The translations under genes were made by a program, and so were the position numbers. A model generated the notes under the pieces. That model was not told where the DNA came from and did not search any database. It saw only the letters and a list, made by a program, of their open reading frames with translations. Shown piece by piece: positions 12,541 to 24,112 of a DNA stretch of 64,000 nucleotides (its first letter is position 1; every line of letters begins with the position of its first letter). Source of the stretch: Rostrohypoxylon terebratum (Eukaryota; Ascomycota; Sordariomycetes; Xylariales; Hypoxylaceae); assembly GCA_022497145.1 (NCBI GenBank), contig MU385855.1, positions 558,001 to 622,000 of the forward strand. Reading direction: 5' to 3'.

Positions 12541-13650
12541 AGGTTGATGTGTAACACATGACTTATACCGGGGTTTGACTTCGGCGCCCCCTTTCGCCCT
12601 ATTTCATCTCAGAAGACCGGCGTGGCTGAGAATGGTTATACCATCTGCGCGCCTCGCCCTACACACCACGATGCGCGGCGGCCAACAAGAGCCTGACAAA
12701 TTCTTGTTAGACGTGCCGAGACATCTCCCGGAAATTGATCAATTCCAAAAGCCCGGAAAGGACCGAAGCGCAAGGCGCCGAATCCTTTCTTGTACGTTGT
12801 CGCATAAGATCGTACCGTAGCAGCGTAGGCGCGCTAGCCTAGGCGTGCCACTCGCAAACGCCAGCCGAGGCAAAAGGAGCTGAGAGCCCCAACTCAGATC
12901 CGTCTATAAGCACTCCCCTCTCAGCACTCAGCCTCACTACTGTACAACGAACCCTAGCTTTGATTCAGGATGCTGACGATCTTTGCTCCTATTAAGCACC
13001 GAGAGCGGTCCGTCTTGCCCGTAGAACCGACTTGGACGGTTCTTGCTATCTATGCAACTACATTTAGCACCGAGCATTCCACACCGGAATCTCTACAGCT
13101 ATCTTGCCCTAGGGAGCTACTATCTTACATACCTCCCGAGGCAGTAAAGTCCGAGATAACATCAAGTTGATGTTGTCTGAATTTCCATCGTCACCGCCAA
13201 GTTGCGAGATGAGAGAACGGGGTCGCCACTTCGCGCCGGTCGTCCTGGCCCCTGATTCCTTCGCGCCTATGATCAATTCTTCCCCCCCTTGCTTATTCGG
13301 GCCGGCCTATGGTTCCTGGGGTAATACAAGGATCGTCGCATCGATCTAATGTTATTTGATAGCTTTAGATGCTGGTGACAATCGATATGGAAAGGTATCG
13401 TGCACGTCAAGTTACCGATCAAGCACCCCGTGAAGACAATCTCAGTTTCAAGAAGAGGCTTAATTTAGTCGGTGTTCACATGTAACCTCGCGGCTGTTGA
13501 AGCCTCTCCACAAATCCCCTTAAGAGTTCAAATGATTGTAACGTATTCATTGCAGGTACAAGCAACCACATAGCCTACGTAGCCTCGGACGACCCCAAAT
13601 TTGAAGGAAACATCGTGGGAGAGCTATCGAGAATATTACCGCCGAGGTAT
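12541..13650 (+). other. Coding-like remnant, unrecognised
   Basis: This stretch is more GC-rich than its surroundings. A TATA-like TCTATAAG at 12902-12909 is followed by an ATG at 12970 opening 66 codons (MLTIFAPIK... ending ITSS). Farther on, a stretch from about 13556 reads GTSNHIAYVASDDPKFEG and continues to about 13647, after a TTGCAG acceptor-like site and before a GTATG donor-like site. I could not assemble one continuous model, and no family is recognised. It may be a small gene, a decayed gene or chance. Confidence 0.2.
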
Positions 13651-16560
13651 GTTTCCAATTCAGACGATACAACGTCTAACAAGTGTATAGCTTCCTATGA
13701 TTTAACGCACTTGACGTAACCATGGTGTGCTCGTCGACGCCGGTGAAGCTCGATAAGGTACCACGATGAACTACGAACGCATCTTCATCTCGGCGGATTT
13801 CCTATTGTCCGCCTACCTCCCACCAATATCGTGGGGATCGATCTGCACACACCCCGGCATCGATGCCCGTCCAGACCGGCTGTGTTACTGCCCCCCCCAT
13901 TGCCCATTGCCTATTGCCCAGCGTACCTACTAGGTATTCCCAGTCATACGCCGCATATCTGCCTGGAGCTAGAGCGACATGGGGCCTTGAGACATGGATT
14001 AGTGGCGAAGTGTGGCCTAGAAGCTGTCATAACCCCTGACAGATACTCAAACATATCGCCTCTATCGATACTGAGCTAGAGATCCATCTAATAGTTTGGA
14101 GAGAGAACCAAACCTTGGAACCTTTTCAACCCCTCATACCTTCATGTATAGGACAAGGTATGCCGGCTCCAGTTTTTGAAGGAGCTTTGTATCTCCTATG
14201 TAGTCGTCGGAGGAGACACTAATTGGGACACCATCCGGTAATAGTACCTAGGTTTCAGTTCCTGATGGGACATATGCCCATTAGCAATCATCTCTAATGA
14301 GATCCACCTCCAACAGTATCAGGTGAACTCGTTCGATCCGACATCGCGGACGTTGGTAGGACTGCTAGATCCTAGACTTGGTATGGAAATAGAGGTCATC
14401 TCCAAAGATCTTTGTGGCACGCTGCTTCGTCGGGGTTCGAAATAGGATTCTCTCGGCGTGCTGCCAATGCGTCCCAAGCTATTGGTACCCTAAATCCCGT
14501 GGCGAGGAGCTATGATGCACTATGAAGAGGCAACTTGTGTACCCAACATCATTCCTTTGTTTGTGATACTTATTCTCTAACGCGAGAGCAATCCACTATG
14601 ACGTTCATCTTCACATGTATATCTATCTGACTATAGTGCAGACATGGCGAGAACTTTTGTTGACGGAATAGGCAGCCACAACAACAAATGCCGAACCCTA
14701 TCTAGACAACATCGGTAGGATCGATATGGTTAAAGCCAAACAGAAGAGGAATACACCCCATTATCGTGGCTCTTAGTTTGATGCGATGCCATGCCAGCCC
14801 CCATTACCCCTGACTACGGGCTATAGCTTCATGACAAGTGAGCGAGGTCTCGCCGACGGTCACTGAAGTTGTCGCAGGAGATCCACAGCAACCTCCAAAT
14901 ACCCAGCCAGCAAACATCTCATCATGAGGCACGGATATTACTGGCCCCTCTACGAAGGTAGGGGTGTTCGGGTACTAGGGAATCCCCCCCATCGGCGTTC
15001 CCTACCAAGAGCACTGGCGGCTGTCGGTCGCGGCGAGACAATGGGGGACTGCGCCGTATAGGGCTCCTGCGATGAAGCCTGAAAGGGGAAAACGATAGGG
15101 TAATCGCAGCGACCATAATGGCTACATAGGAGAACCAGAGAGACAGATTCGGCAGCGCGGATATCCGCTAACTAGTAGGTTACTAGGTAGCCCAAGACCC
15201 TGATCCTTCGCGCTTCCTCCGCGCCACCCGGCTTATTGATCCTTCTGAGAAGCACCACACGCACGCTATTATACAGACGCGGTCATAAGCGACTTTTTAG
15301 AATGGAAAAGAATTTGCTTGGGGTGCTCCATCGTCACTCATCCATAGCTCGCCACCGTCTTCCTTGGCTACTCGGAGATTTGCGAGTGGCATCGCACCGC
15401 ATCGCATCGCGTCGTGTTATTGTTCTTGTTGTTGTTGGAGGCGGCGCGCGCTTGCTGGCTTGCCTGACCGCTAATACCTAAACGGCGGATCCGCGGCGAG
15501 CGGGCAAATTGGATTTGAGAATCGCGCATTGAATTTATTTTAACCGCGTATTATCAGATCAGATCACGCAAGCGAAAGCGACAAAGCATAAAAAGAGAAG
15601 AGAAAAAAAACGCGCGCTAAGTAAATGACGGTGTCGTGGGTCCTCGGTGAGCTGCTTTAACGCAATGTCGCCTGTTCGAAACCCCCTCCTCCCACGGGAT
15701 GAACGACGATGATGGTTGATGATGGAGGAAGTGGTGAAATTGCGCGATCCGTAGAGCGAAGAAGTTCCGCTGTTGGAGCAGCAGCAATGGCGGCGGCGGC
15801 GGGGACGGCGGGCAGCAGTAGCAGCAGCAGCAATATTAGCAGCAGGAAGGATTGTGGGCAAGTTTTTCGCTTCCAGCCGAGGATGGATTGGGATTGCGAT
15901 GAAATTAGGAAATGAACCCCAGTTAATTTTTCCGCTCCTACGTTCTTTTTTCTTCGACGGCCGGCGGCGACGACGCAAAAGCTGGGTTGGGGTTTTCGAT
16001 AGACTATGCACCTAGACCTGGCTAGGTCGGCAGGATGCAAGTAGTCGAGTGAGGCTCATGACGAGTTTCAGTTGGACCTGCATGCAGTGCGATGGCATGC
16101 TATGCTGATGCCGCAAGCCGTGGTCGCGTTCCGCGTGCTTTAGGATTTTTGTCTTTTTTCGCGTCTGCGGTTTGGTTTGGTTTGGTTTGGTTTGGCTTGT
16201 TGGTCGGGGATACGGTTAAAAATAGCACTCCCCTCTTAGAAAATACTTGGCCGCGCCGGGCTGCGCTGGTCTTTTTCGTCGTAACGTAAGTACTGCTATT
16301 GCCTATTGCTGCAGGGGGGTGCTTGTTGCGTTCCGGGACGGATTGAGGCGAGGAGGATGAGGGTCAGGACCAAAATAGACCGACGATGTCACAGTCATCT
16401 TTGTTCCTGTCTCAGCTTGTCGATAACGCCGCTGACGACAGCATGGGTAGCTAAAGCTATAGCTCCAAGCTTCGTCAGACGTCATCCGAGTGCTCTGTTG
16501 ATTGTCTATTGTCTATGCTGCTCAGAGAGCGGATCCTCTTCGCGCCTACTGAAGTCCGGA
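13651..16560. other. Gene-poor intergenic tract, middle part
   Basis: No gene recognised. It contains GCA/GGC triplet runs near 15781-15846 that create overlapping low-complexity ORFs on both strands, and a short (GGTTT)n array. Confidence 0.55.
16169..16195. repeat. (GGTTT)5 minisatellite
   Basis: Five tandem GGTTT units followed by GG. Non-coding context. Confidence 0.9.
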
Positions 16561-16916
16561 TCACAAAACATTGAGAATTTGTCGGCGATAACAATTGCTT
16601 AGTTTACGTATTTTGATCATTTGAAAGTTTGAGATAACTATTGTCGCTGGGGACATGGATGGATACCGATTGCGCGGCTTTGGCCAGCTGCATGCAGAAT
16701 GACCTCGATTGAGGACTTGGCGGAGCGAGATCGTCTCGGTTTCCGACCTCGAACATCGGGGATGAGCAGCAAGTACGGCTCGTGTACGCATCCTTCTGGA
16801 GATAGTCTGTGGCATTCGGGTTCACCCGAAACAAGGAGACTTTGGAATACGATGATCTTGTTATAGCGATGATGTTGGAATCGAGAAGCTGCGAGAGCTG
16901 CATTGAGGCAAAACAT
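16561..16916 (-). other. Minus-strand stretch open in three frames
   Basis: Three overlapping minus-strand ORFs of 84-99 codons cover this interval in different frames. None shows a recognised motif. It could be an exon of an unknown gene, a decayed gene or chance. Confidence 0.15.
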
Positions 16917-17018
16917 GTTGGAAACAGTTGTTAATTTATTGAATCAGGTGTGATTCAGGTCCGTTCGCGTTGGGTGCGCGGTCTTCTCTAAGTATCTCAA
17001 AAGTATCTTGCGAAATCA

Positions 17019-18210
17019 ATGGATAAGCTTTGGATCGTCAATGCCATCAATATTGACGGACCAAGGGATGATCTCGAGAGTCTAGAGAGAGAAGAATCCT
17101 CCAACGCTCCTAGACGCGCGTTGCCTGACGACAGTGGACGTGCATACCATGGTACGCCTAGACCGCCAATTCACCAACGAGTTGGTTATGTTAGTTTAGA
17201 TAGAATCAGAGATGCCGCTGTAGAGCAGCTGTTAGACTGTCTAATTCTAAGTATGAGCCACCGGGCTCAGATATCTCATAGTGTGTTATCTCATTGGAAG
17301 AGTCATCGTACCTATTGGCCAATATGATCCACTCATACAAAGCTGAGAGATTATCGCGGGTGTTCTCTCTTAATCTCAAAACCATTGGAAACGATGCGAG
17401 AAGGTCTGTCGGTGCCGTGCAGGTAAGTTGCCAGAGTCGTAAATGATTATATCTAGGTAGTATGTATCATAGCATACCATGTCCCAACCGTTTTTCGCAA
17501 TAAGTACCGAGCAGTGAGATGTGATTGATTTCATTCCGAGACTCAGTGCAAGAGTTTCTATGCCATCGAAGAAAAGCGTAGTTGGCGTTACCTAGGTAGT
17601 GAGACTCTTGTCTGAAGAGACTTGTAAGAGCAGATTAATCTATAAGCTCTTGGAGCTCTAGATGCGATTATAATCTCTAAGAAGTATCTCTAGGTCGATT
17701 GATAAACCGGATGCCTTCCTTTTGATCAATGTATAACGATATTAGCTGAAGCTCAAAGGAGTATGAAGAAGGCGTGATACCTGGATTGTAACCTGTTGGC
17801 GGTATTGAGTCGGCCTTTACGACGACTCATCCAATATAAAAATAACGCTCAAGAAGCGAGGTTTGATTGTATCTTCGATGTAGCTGTAGAAAAATATAGC
17901 TTGAGACGGCTGATCTGGAAGTGTCCGGTTATAAATCGACCATATCTCGAATCGAAAGAACGATCTTTACAGTATCTGAGTGTAAACAGGCCCCGAGAGT
18001 TGATAATACGAACCGTATCAATCATTTAGGAAAAGCCAACTGGTTAGATGGTGAGTATTTGCCCATTTATTTTGGATGATTCTGAACTTGAACGTACTAG
18101 CAAGTATATAGGTCCATCGGAGATTTGGTTCTTGAGAAACATCTCAAGCCCGAGTCCCTTCTGATGATAGAGTCCATGGAGAACGCATCACAAAGTTCTA
18201 AGAATTAGTA
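17019..18210 (+). pseudogene. Possible decayed gene with intron-like signals, family not recognised
   Basis: Several plus-strand stretches read like protein but not in one frame. One is open from 17019 (MDKLWIVNAINIDG). A second, ending at about 17422, contains LLANMIHSYKAERLSRVFSL and is followed directly by a GTAAGT donor-like site. A third runs from 17796. A fourth crosses a plausible 61-bp intron (GTGAGT at about 18051 to TATAG near 18111) into GDLVLEKHLKPESLL and stops. In-frame stops separate the pieces. The family is not recognised. Decay of an old gene fits best, but chance cannot be excluded. Confidence 0.25.
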
Positions 18211-18931
18211 TCATAGCTCAATACCTAAATGGATTGCAATAGCTACATGAGCTAGCTTGTCTGTGACGACTTCGTTAGACTTAAGCTTCGACGTGTGTCT
18301 CATCATCATTATAGACTTCCAATACGGTACCTGTTGAAAGTGCACAATTCGCTTCTTGCAAGCTATGATAGGCAAGAAGTAATAAGACATCGCCTTCATT
18401 AGCACTGTTCACTATGAAATAGTTGCTCGTTAACATACTTGAGATATGGCTGGGGATCTTGTGATCCATGATACGTGAGATTTCCCGCTCATGATAGGAA
18501 CTTGTTCAACTCAGGCCAAGTATTGGAGGTTATGAGGCTGCGAGATATCGAAAAGAGAACCTTGGAAGTCATTGTGACCTTCGATAGTCTCGAATTGGCA
18601 TTCTTGCCCAAGCCGCGCGGGAGCTCACAGAGCCATATACATTATAACGACATATCGCCGGCCTCGTGAATGCGACTATCATAAGGTACTACCTTCGAGT
18701 CACTGCCTATTCAATTAAAACCATTGGTATCTGAAGAGACTTATTTTTGGTATATATATATTTCATGATACATACTTCGTGAATGAAGGAACGATCTCGC
18801 TACCTACTCATAACAGGGAATTTCTCTCATCTTACATCTTGGCCACCCTAGGGTGATTCGTCAACGCTCGCCTCCCATATATAGTCGCGACAGAACGAAA
18901 CTTTCGGCTTCCCAAGCAAGGAGCAGAGGAC
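18211..18931. other. Intergenic, downstream of glutathione peroxidase
   Basis: Short ORFs without motifs lie on both strands at 18211-18669. A TATATATATATTT run near 18751 lies past the 3' end of the minus-strand peroxidase gene. Nothing else was recognised. Confidence 0.45.
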
Positions 18932-19509
18932 TTACTCCTTCTTCGCCAGCTCGGCCAAGATAGGCTCTTGTAAGCTCTCGGGCTTGGTAGTGCTAGCCCA
19001 TCGCTCCTTGACTTTTCCGTCTCTTCCGATGAGGAATTTTTCGAAATTCCACTTTACGCGCTTGAGGCCGAGGAGGCCGGGCTTCTCGGACTTCATCCAC
19101 TCGAATACGGGCTCGGCTTTGTCACCGTTTACGTCGGTCTTGCCGAAGATGGGGAATGTGACGCCGTAGTTCACCTGGCAGAAGCTTTGGATATCATCGT
19201 CGGTACCCGGTTCTTGGCCACCGAATTGGTTGCAAGGGAAACCGAGGATGGTAAAGTCATCGGGGTGTGTAGCTGTGATGTCTTTGTAGAGCTTCTCGAG
19301 CCCCGCGTATTGAGGGGTGAATCCGCACTTGGATGCCGTGTTGACGACTAAAACAACTTTGCCCTTGTAATCGGCTAGGGACTTCTCGGCACCCTTCTCT
19401 GTTAGGAGAGCGACAGCAATTAGATTTATATCGATATCAAAAGATAGGTCTCATGGTACTACGTACTGTCCTTGACCTTGAAGTCGTAAAATGTGGTAGC
19501 GGAAGCCAT
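18932..19509 (-). CDS. gpx3: Glutathione peroxidase, cysteine type (Gpx3/Hyr1-like)
   Basis: A thiol peroxidase that reduces H2O2 and lipid hydroperoxides; in yeast the Gpx3/Hyr1 relative also senses peroxide for the regulator Yap1. Exons are 19467-19509 and 18932-19398, with an intron at 19399-19466 (GTACGT donor, CTAACAG acceptor), giving 169 aa of the usual length. The peroxidatic cysteine is in NTASKCG (about C39), followed by LGFPCNQFGGQEPG and WNFEKFLI, with a later cysteine in QSFCQV as candidate resolving residue. No Sec codon is present, as in other fungi. An in-frame upstream ATG at 19764 would add 85 residues rich in Ser/Arg/Asn and almost free of acidic residues, a possible mitochondrial presequence. 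The short start is favoured for length and family match. Confidence 0.93.
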
Positions 19510-20529
19510 AGTGGTGATTTTTCTGTTGATGGAGATGTGATGTCTCGGAAGTCGCGGGGGATATGCTGACAAAACCGAATACGAGGTCGAGGTCGGGCTT
19601 GCGAAGCTGATGATGCAGTTGATGCTATCGTTGGCGGGGTATCCGGAGTTACTAATATTGGACGATATAGGTCGCGTCTGCAATACCGACGAGGTCAATT
19701 TGCAGAAATGGTGATTAGAGATTGACCGTATGGGATTCCAGCTCCTTTTAATAAGTGGTGTCATGTATTCAATATAGTTGTGGTTTAGTTTTTCTTTTCC
19801 TCGTTTTTTCTTCTTCTTTTCTTTTCGTATTCTTTCTTCAGGAGAGTTAAAGTCCCCGTTAGCTCCGCAGATCCAATGCGAATTGTCCGGAGAACTAGTT
19901 GATAACCAGATAACCTGGACACACTAAACGCTAAACGTATCAAATCTTGTGCCTCGGTACGGCTCCCACCGGTCAGTGCGTGGAGATATGTGGGCCTTTC
20001 TGTCACGTCTGGCCAATGACGTATGGATGACTCTAGCTGTCGAGGGTTAGCTTCTCCGGAAGCTCGGATCCAATCGTATCATCAATTACAAATAACCTTC
20101 CAAGGTTATCATTTACATCACATGTTTTGGTTAGCAAAGCAGAGACAAGACAAACAGGACGGACTCGACTACAATGCATTATTGTCTCTTATAGTAATCC
20201 CTGTTTGTTCAATCCGAAGACGTCAATGTTCTGATACTCGATACTCAATTGCAATGTATAATACTTTGATGGGGGCACCGACCAACGGGTAGATCCGAAT
20301 GACTCTCCAAGTTGGTACTTCCTAACCTTCCTAACTTATCAAATTCCAATCCGTAATTCTGTTCGCAACTCCCTAGAAGGTCAAAGGTTATGCAGCCTAG
20401 CCATGTGGAATTTTAATCTAGCTTCTTTAGTCAAGACGAAAAGGTCGAACTTAACTTCTATCCAATCCTTCAAGACCTTGGTTCACACTACATAATCAAC
20501 ATTACTACGGTCATGTCAAATACACGAAA
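19510..20529. promoter_or_regulatory. Divergent promoter region between gpx3 and the tda3-like gene
   Basis: About 1 kb separates two divergently transcribed genes. On the peroxidase side, 19510-19764 is open in frame with that gene. No other coding signal was recognised, and no specific regulator site is claimed. Confidence 0.5.
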
Positions 20530-22111
20530 ATGGACAGTCGTATGCCCCGGCCGCGACATATCGTGATAATAGGTAAGTGTGTGTGGTTGTGTCTTACTCT
20601 GTTGACGCTATATGTGAATCCCCATGTCATTGCGCGCTCTTGGGTTTCGCGCACACACCCACCGCTTAGCTCCCCGTCCGTCCGTCTGGGATCAACGTGG
20701 GGAGTACATCGCTATCTACATAGTAGAGTCGCACATAGAACGAGAACAGGCAATAGATCGACTAATCCGTGTTTCTTACATAGGGGGTGGTGTCATCGGT
20801 ACAACAACAGCGTACTATTTAACCCGACATCCAGCCTACAATTCCGCGCTCCACCGCATCACGCTCCTAGAGGCTACCTCCATTGCGGCCGCCGCATCGG
20901 GTAAAGCGGGCGGACTCCTCGGCTTGTGGGCCTATCCGTCGTGCCTAGTCCCACTCTCATACCGCCTCCACGCCGAGTTAGCGGCCGAGCACAACGGCGC
21001 CGAAAGATGGGGATACAGGCGCCTCGAATGCGTACAACTCACGGCTTCTGTTGAAGACAAGGACAAGGCCCCGCGCGGGTCCTCCAAGACCTCAAAGAAG
21101 ACGAGGAGGGGTAGTGCCGGTGTCGCCAAGCAGTCGGAGGCCGACAACGACCCGACGAAAGACCAAGACAGCGTGGATGAGCAGGTAGACTGGCAAAAAC
21201 TGCCCAAGCAAGACGCGAACGAGAGCGCCCTGCTCCACGACTCCGTGCTGCCGAAGGACCTCGACTGGATCGACAGCAGTCTAGTCCGCGAATACGCGGA
21301 GATGGGGCTCCCGGGCTTCACCGAGACAGCGCAAGTGCACCCGCACCAATTCACGACGGCGATGGCCGCGCTCGCGCGTGAGGCCGGCACCGAGATCCGC
21401 GTCAACGCCAAGGTGACCAGTATCGGAATCGACAAGCCATCCAACACCGTAAACAGCGTCTCCTTCCTCGATCGCAGCACAGGCGAAACGTTGACTCTGT
21501 CCGACGTGACGGACGTCGTGGTAGCGGCGGGCCCGTGGACAGGCACGCTGTGGCCGAAAACCAAGGTCTCGGGCCTGCGCGCGCACAGCGTCGTGTTCGC
21601 CGCCGACGTCAGCCCGTACGCCGTCTTCACCGACATCAGCCTGCCCTCCGACTGGGTGCCCGCGCACCGCCTGGCGCGCGGCGAGAAGCGTAGGCGCCAC
21701 CGCGGCAACGTCGACCCGGAGATCTACGCGCGCCCCGGCGGCGAGGTGTACGCGTGCGGGGAGCCGGACGCGAGCGTGCCGCTGCCCCCCACCGCGGACC
21801 TGGTCCAGTGCGACGCGGCCCAGTGCGACGACCTCGTCGCCTACATCGCCACCGTGAGCCCCGTGCTCGCCGCCGCCGCCGTGGCCGCCAGGCAGGCGTG
21901 CTACATACCGCGACACGTGCGCTTCGGCAGGGAGAGCGCGCCGCTCGTCGGCGCCGCGGGCGTCGCCGGCTTGTGGATCGCGGCTGGTCACACGTGCTGG
22001 GGCGTGCAGAACGGGCCGGCGACCGGGAAGCTGATGAGCGAGTTTATCTTCGACGGGGAGGCGAGGAGTGCTGATGTGGCGGAGCTGGATCCGAGGAAGT
22101 ATAAGGTTTGA
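20530..22111 (+). CDS. tda3: FAD-dependent oxidoreductase, DAO family (Tda3-like)
   Basis: A flavoprotein of the D-amino-acid/glycine oxidase fold. Yeast Tda3 is the nearest named relative I recognise; its substrate is uncertain. Exon 1 is 20530-20572 and exon 2 is 20784-22111, with a 211-bp intron (GTAAGT to ACATAG), giving about 456 aa. Splicing creates HIVIIGGGVIGTTTAYYL, the GxGxxG dinucleotide-binding motif at residues 11-28. Next come ATSIAAAASGKAGGLL and LVPLSYRLHAELAAEHNGA, features of the fungal Tda3 group. A charged low-complexity insert (about 140-185) interrupts the fold. The C-terminus holds GVAGLWIAAGHTCWGVQNGPATG, the typical FAD-contact GHxxxG region. The 3' half is very GC-rich, which creates long antisense ORFs that I discount. 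Family certain, substrate unknown. Confidence 0.9.
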
Positions 22112-23976
22112 GTGGGGGAGAGACAAGGGGAGGGGGAAGGAAAAGGAGGGTGGGGAGAGGGAAAGATAGGGAAGGGTATGGAATAGCGATGCTGTGTCCA
22201 CGTGTAACGGAACAGCAAACGGCGAATAGGGTTTAAGGTGCTATGACGACAGAGCGCGTGGGATGATGGCAGTAAGGGTCCAAGGGTTTAGGGGTCCACG
22301 AAAGGAGGGGTCTACGTATCCGTCCTACGGGTACTTAGCCCCTTGGCTCGTGCGTGAGATAAAGATGTAGGTGTGTACTACAATATGTGTGTAGGGTCCG
22401 GCGGGAAGCCGAGGGAAAGGGAAGGGAGGGATAGCATCGGTACATGCCGTATCCACTGACACGTCGATATGGGAGGTAGCGGGAAGAGGCTGAACGGATC
22501 AGATCAGGGACGTACATCATACTTGCATGCGTGGGGTGTGGGGAAGAGAGGGGAGGGACACAAGGTTCCTGGCCTGACTTGACTTGCCTTTACCTACGTA
22601 CCTGAAATATCCCGCTCTGCTCTCTACATGCGTACCTAGATAAGGCGATGATGGGTCGGATGGGACGAAGTCCCGTTCGTCTTACTGTGTGTGTTATCAC
22701 GATACCTAGATATCCACGGAAGTAGCTTGCGCGTGTAATGAGGTATTAAAACCGCCTTTTTTCCATTGCCGCCGTGACCGCCATAAATATATAAAAAAAG
22801 TGACAGAATGTATAAATAAAAATATCCACGAGGCAGGTGGTCTACCCCCTTCCTTATCTTGCCACGATGGGACGGACCGAGCCGTGGAAGGGGGTAGCAG
22901 CGGCGGTGAGCAGGACATGTTGGCAAGTAAAAGCGCGCGGGGGGGGGGAAGAGAGGGGGGCAACGATATCGAGGGGGAATAAAAAAGAAATATGAGAGAG
23001 AAATTCCGTGGGGTGGCGCGTTCGCCAGAGATTATAATAGGTACCCCACGGATCGCCGCGACTATATTGGACGTACCAAAGATGCCCGACCTAGGCGGAC
23101 CCTAGGCACATGAGCGAAATGGAGCCCAAGACAGGAAAAACAATCTTTCGGGCTGGGATTTTGCTTTTTTTTCCCCTTTTTCTTTTTCTGAGACGGGCTG
23201 ACGGGGTAGGTGCTCTGCCACCACTCACGTCGCGTATGTAACCCGAAAATCCTTACTACTGGTAATCTATATCATACGCGGGAGGGCACATGCCATACCC
23301 GTACATACATACTTCCTAGCGAGAATGCGAGTGTGCTCCGCAGATCTACGACCCTCCCCGAAGTTCCTTGGATGGATGATGGATGGTAGATGGTGTCTGC
23401 AGGGACCTATGGAAGCTGGCAAGTGAGACATATGAGTGAGCCGACGCGCCGATCACTTTTTTCAAAATTTTATCGTGGGGAAAATGATGCTCTCTAAAAG
23501 GCTACACGGTCAGATATCATATTCGTTATAACCATATTGTTCATAGCGGGGAAAATATGCGGTAATCTCAAAAAAATAGGTAGGTAAATTTGTTGTGCTA
23601 ACGAAGACATAGAAGACATCTCGTTATGGCTGATATCAGCGAACCCGAGATACGAAGGTACGAGCAGCAGGAAAAGCATAAGTTCGGTCAGTCTGCGCCT
23701 CAACTTTTTCTTCCTTCCTCTCGTTCGCGATGTGGTGAGTTCTAAGTGGCGAATCTTAGAAGCAGCAATTGCTTATCGTGGCCAATAGATCATGTAGGTT
23801 AACGAACGTTCCCAGAGTGTACTCGTTGTCCAAAATAGGAGCAAGGAGAGACTTGAAATTTCGCGAAGCGCATTGTATAAGACAAGCTTGCGTACCCGCG
23901 TGTGAAATCACGTATGTCAAGTGACTTTTTCGGCTAGGAAATTGGGAAGCTGTGTTTCCCACCCCAAGAGCCTCAT
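22112..23976. other. Intergenic between convergent tda3-like and gaaC-like genes
   Basis: Nearly 2 kb between two 3' ends. It holds purine- and pyrimidine-rich runs, a short poly-G near 22939 and ATGGATGGTAG-like repeats near 23373. No gene recognised. Confidence 0.55.
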
Positions 23977-24053
23977 CCGTCACGCCGGATTCAAACCCCG
24001 CACTTTCCAAGAATAGGAGATGGAATTCACGGCCACGCGGCTAATATTGACGG
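23977..24053 (-). tRNA. tRNA-like element, possible pseudo-tRNA or Pol III element
   Basis: On the minus strand there is a B-box-like GGTTTGAATCC (23987-23997). Six-base complementary ends (CCGTCA with TGACGG) are spaced 77 nt apart, and a 5-bp hairpin (TTCCA with TGGAA) sits in the anticodon-arm position with an 11-nt loop. The A-box match is poor, the T stem is weak and the anticodon unclear. It lies just past the gaaC stop codon. A degenerate tRNA is possible; a functional one is unlikely. Confidence 0.15.
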
Positions 24054-24112
24054 CATATAGCCATTCCCCGTGGGTTTCACAAACAAGTTCCCGGTAACCC
24101 GTTTTCTGCTGT

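Noticed and set aside
15559..16040. Overlapping ORFs on both strands around 15.6-16.0 kb
   Set aside because: They come from GCA/GGC triplet runs and have low-complexity Arg/Ala/Ser products without motifs or splice support.
2531..18931. Possible transposon in the gene-poor tract
   Set aside because: I looked for DDE, reverse transcriptase, helicase and long terminal or inverted repeat signals and saw none.
20932..22201. Antisense ORFs of 258 and 306 codons over the tda3-like gene
   Set aside because: The plus strand has clear FAD-oxidoreductase motifs. The antisense frames are R/A/G-rich low-complexity products of GC-rich third positions and show no family motif.
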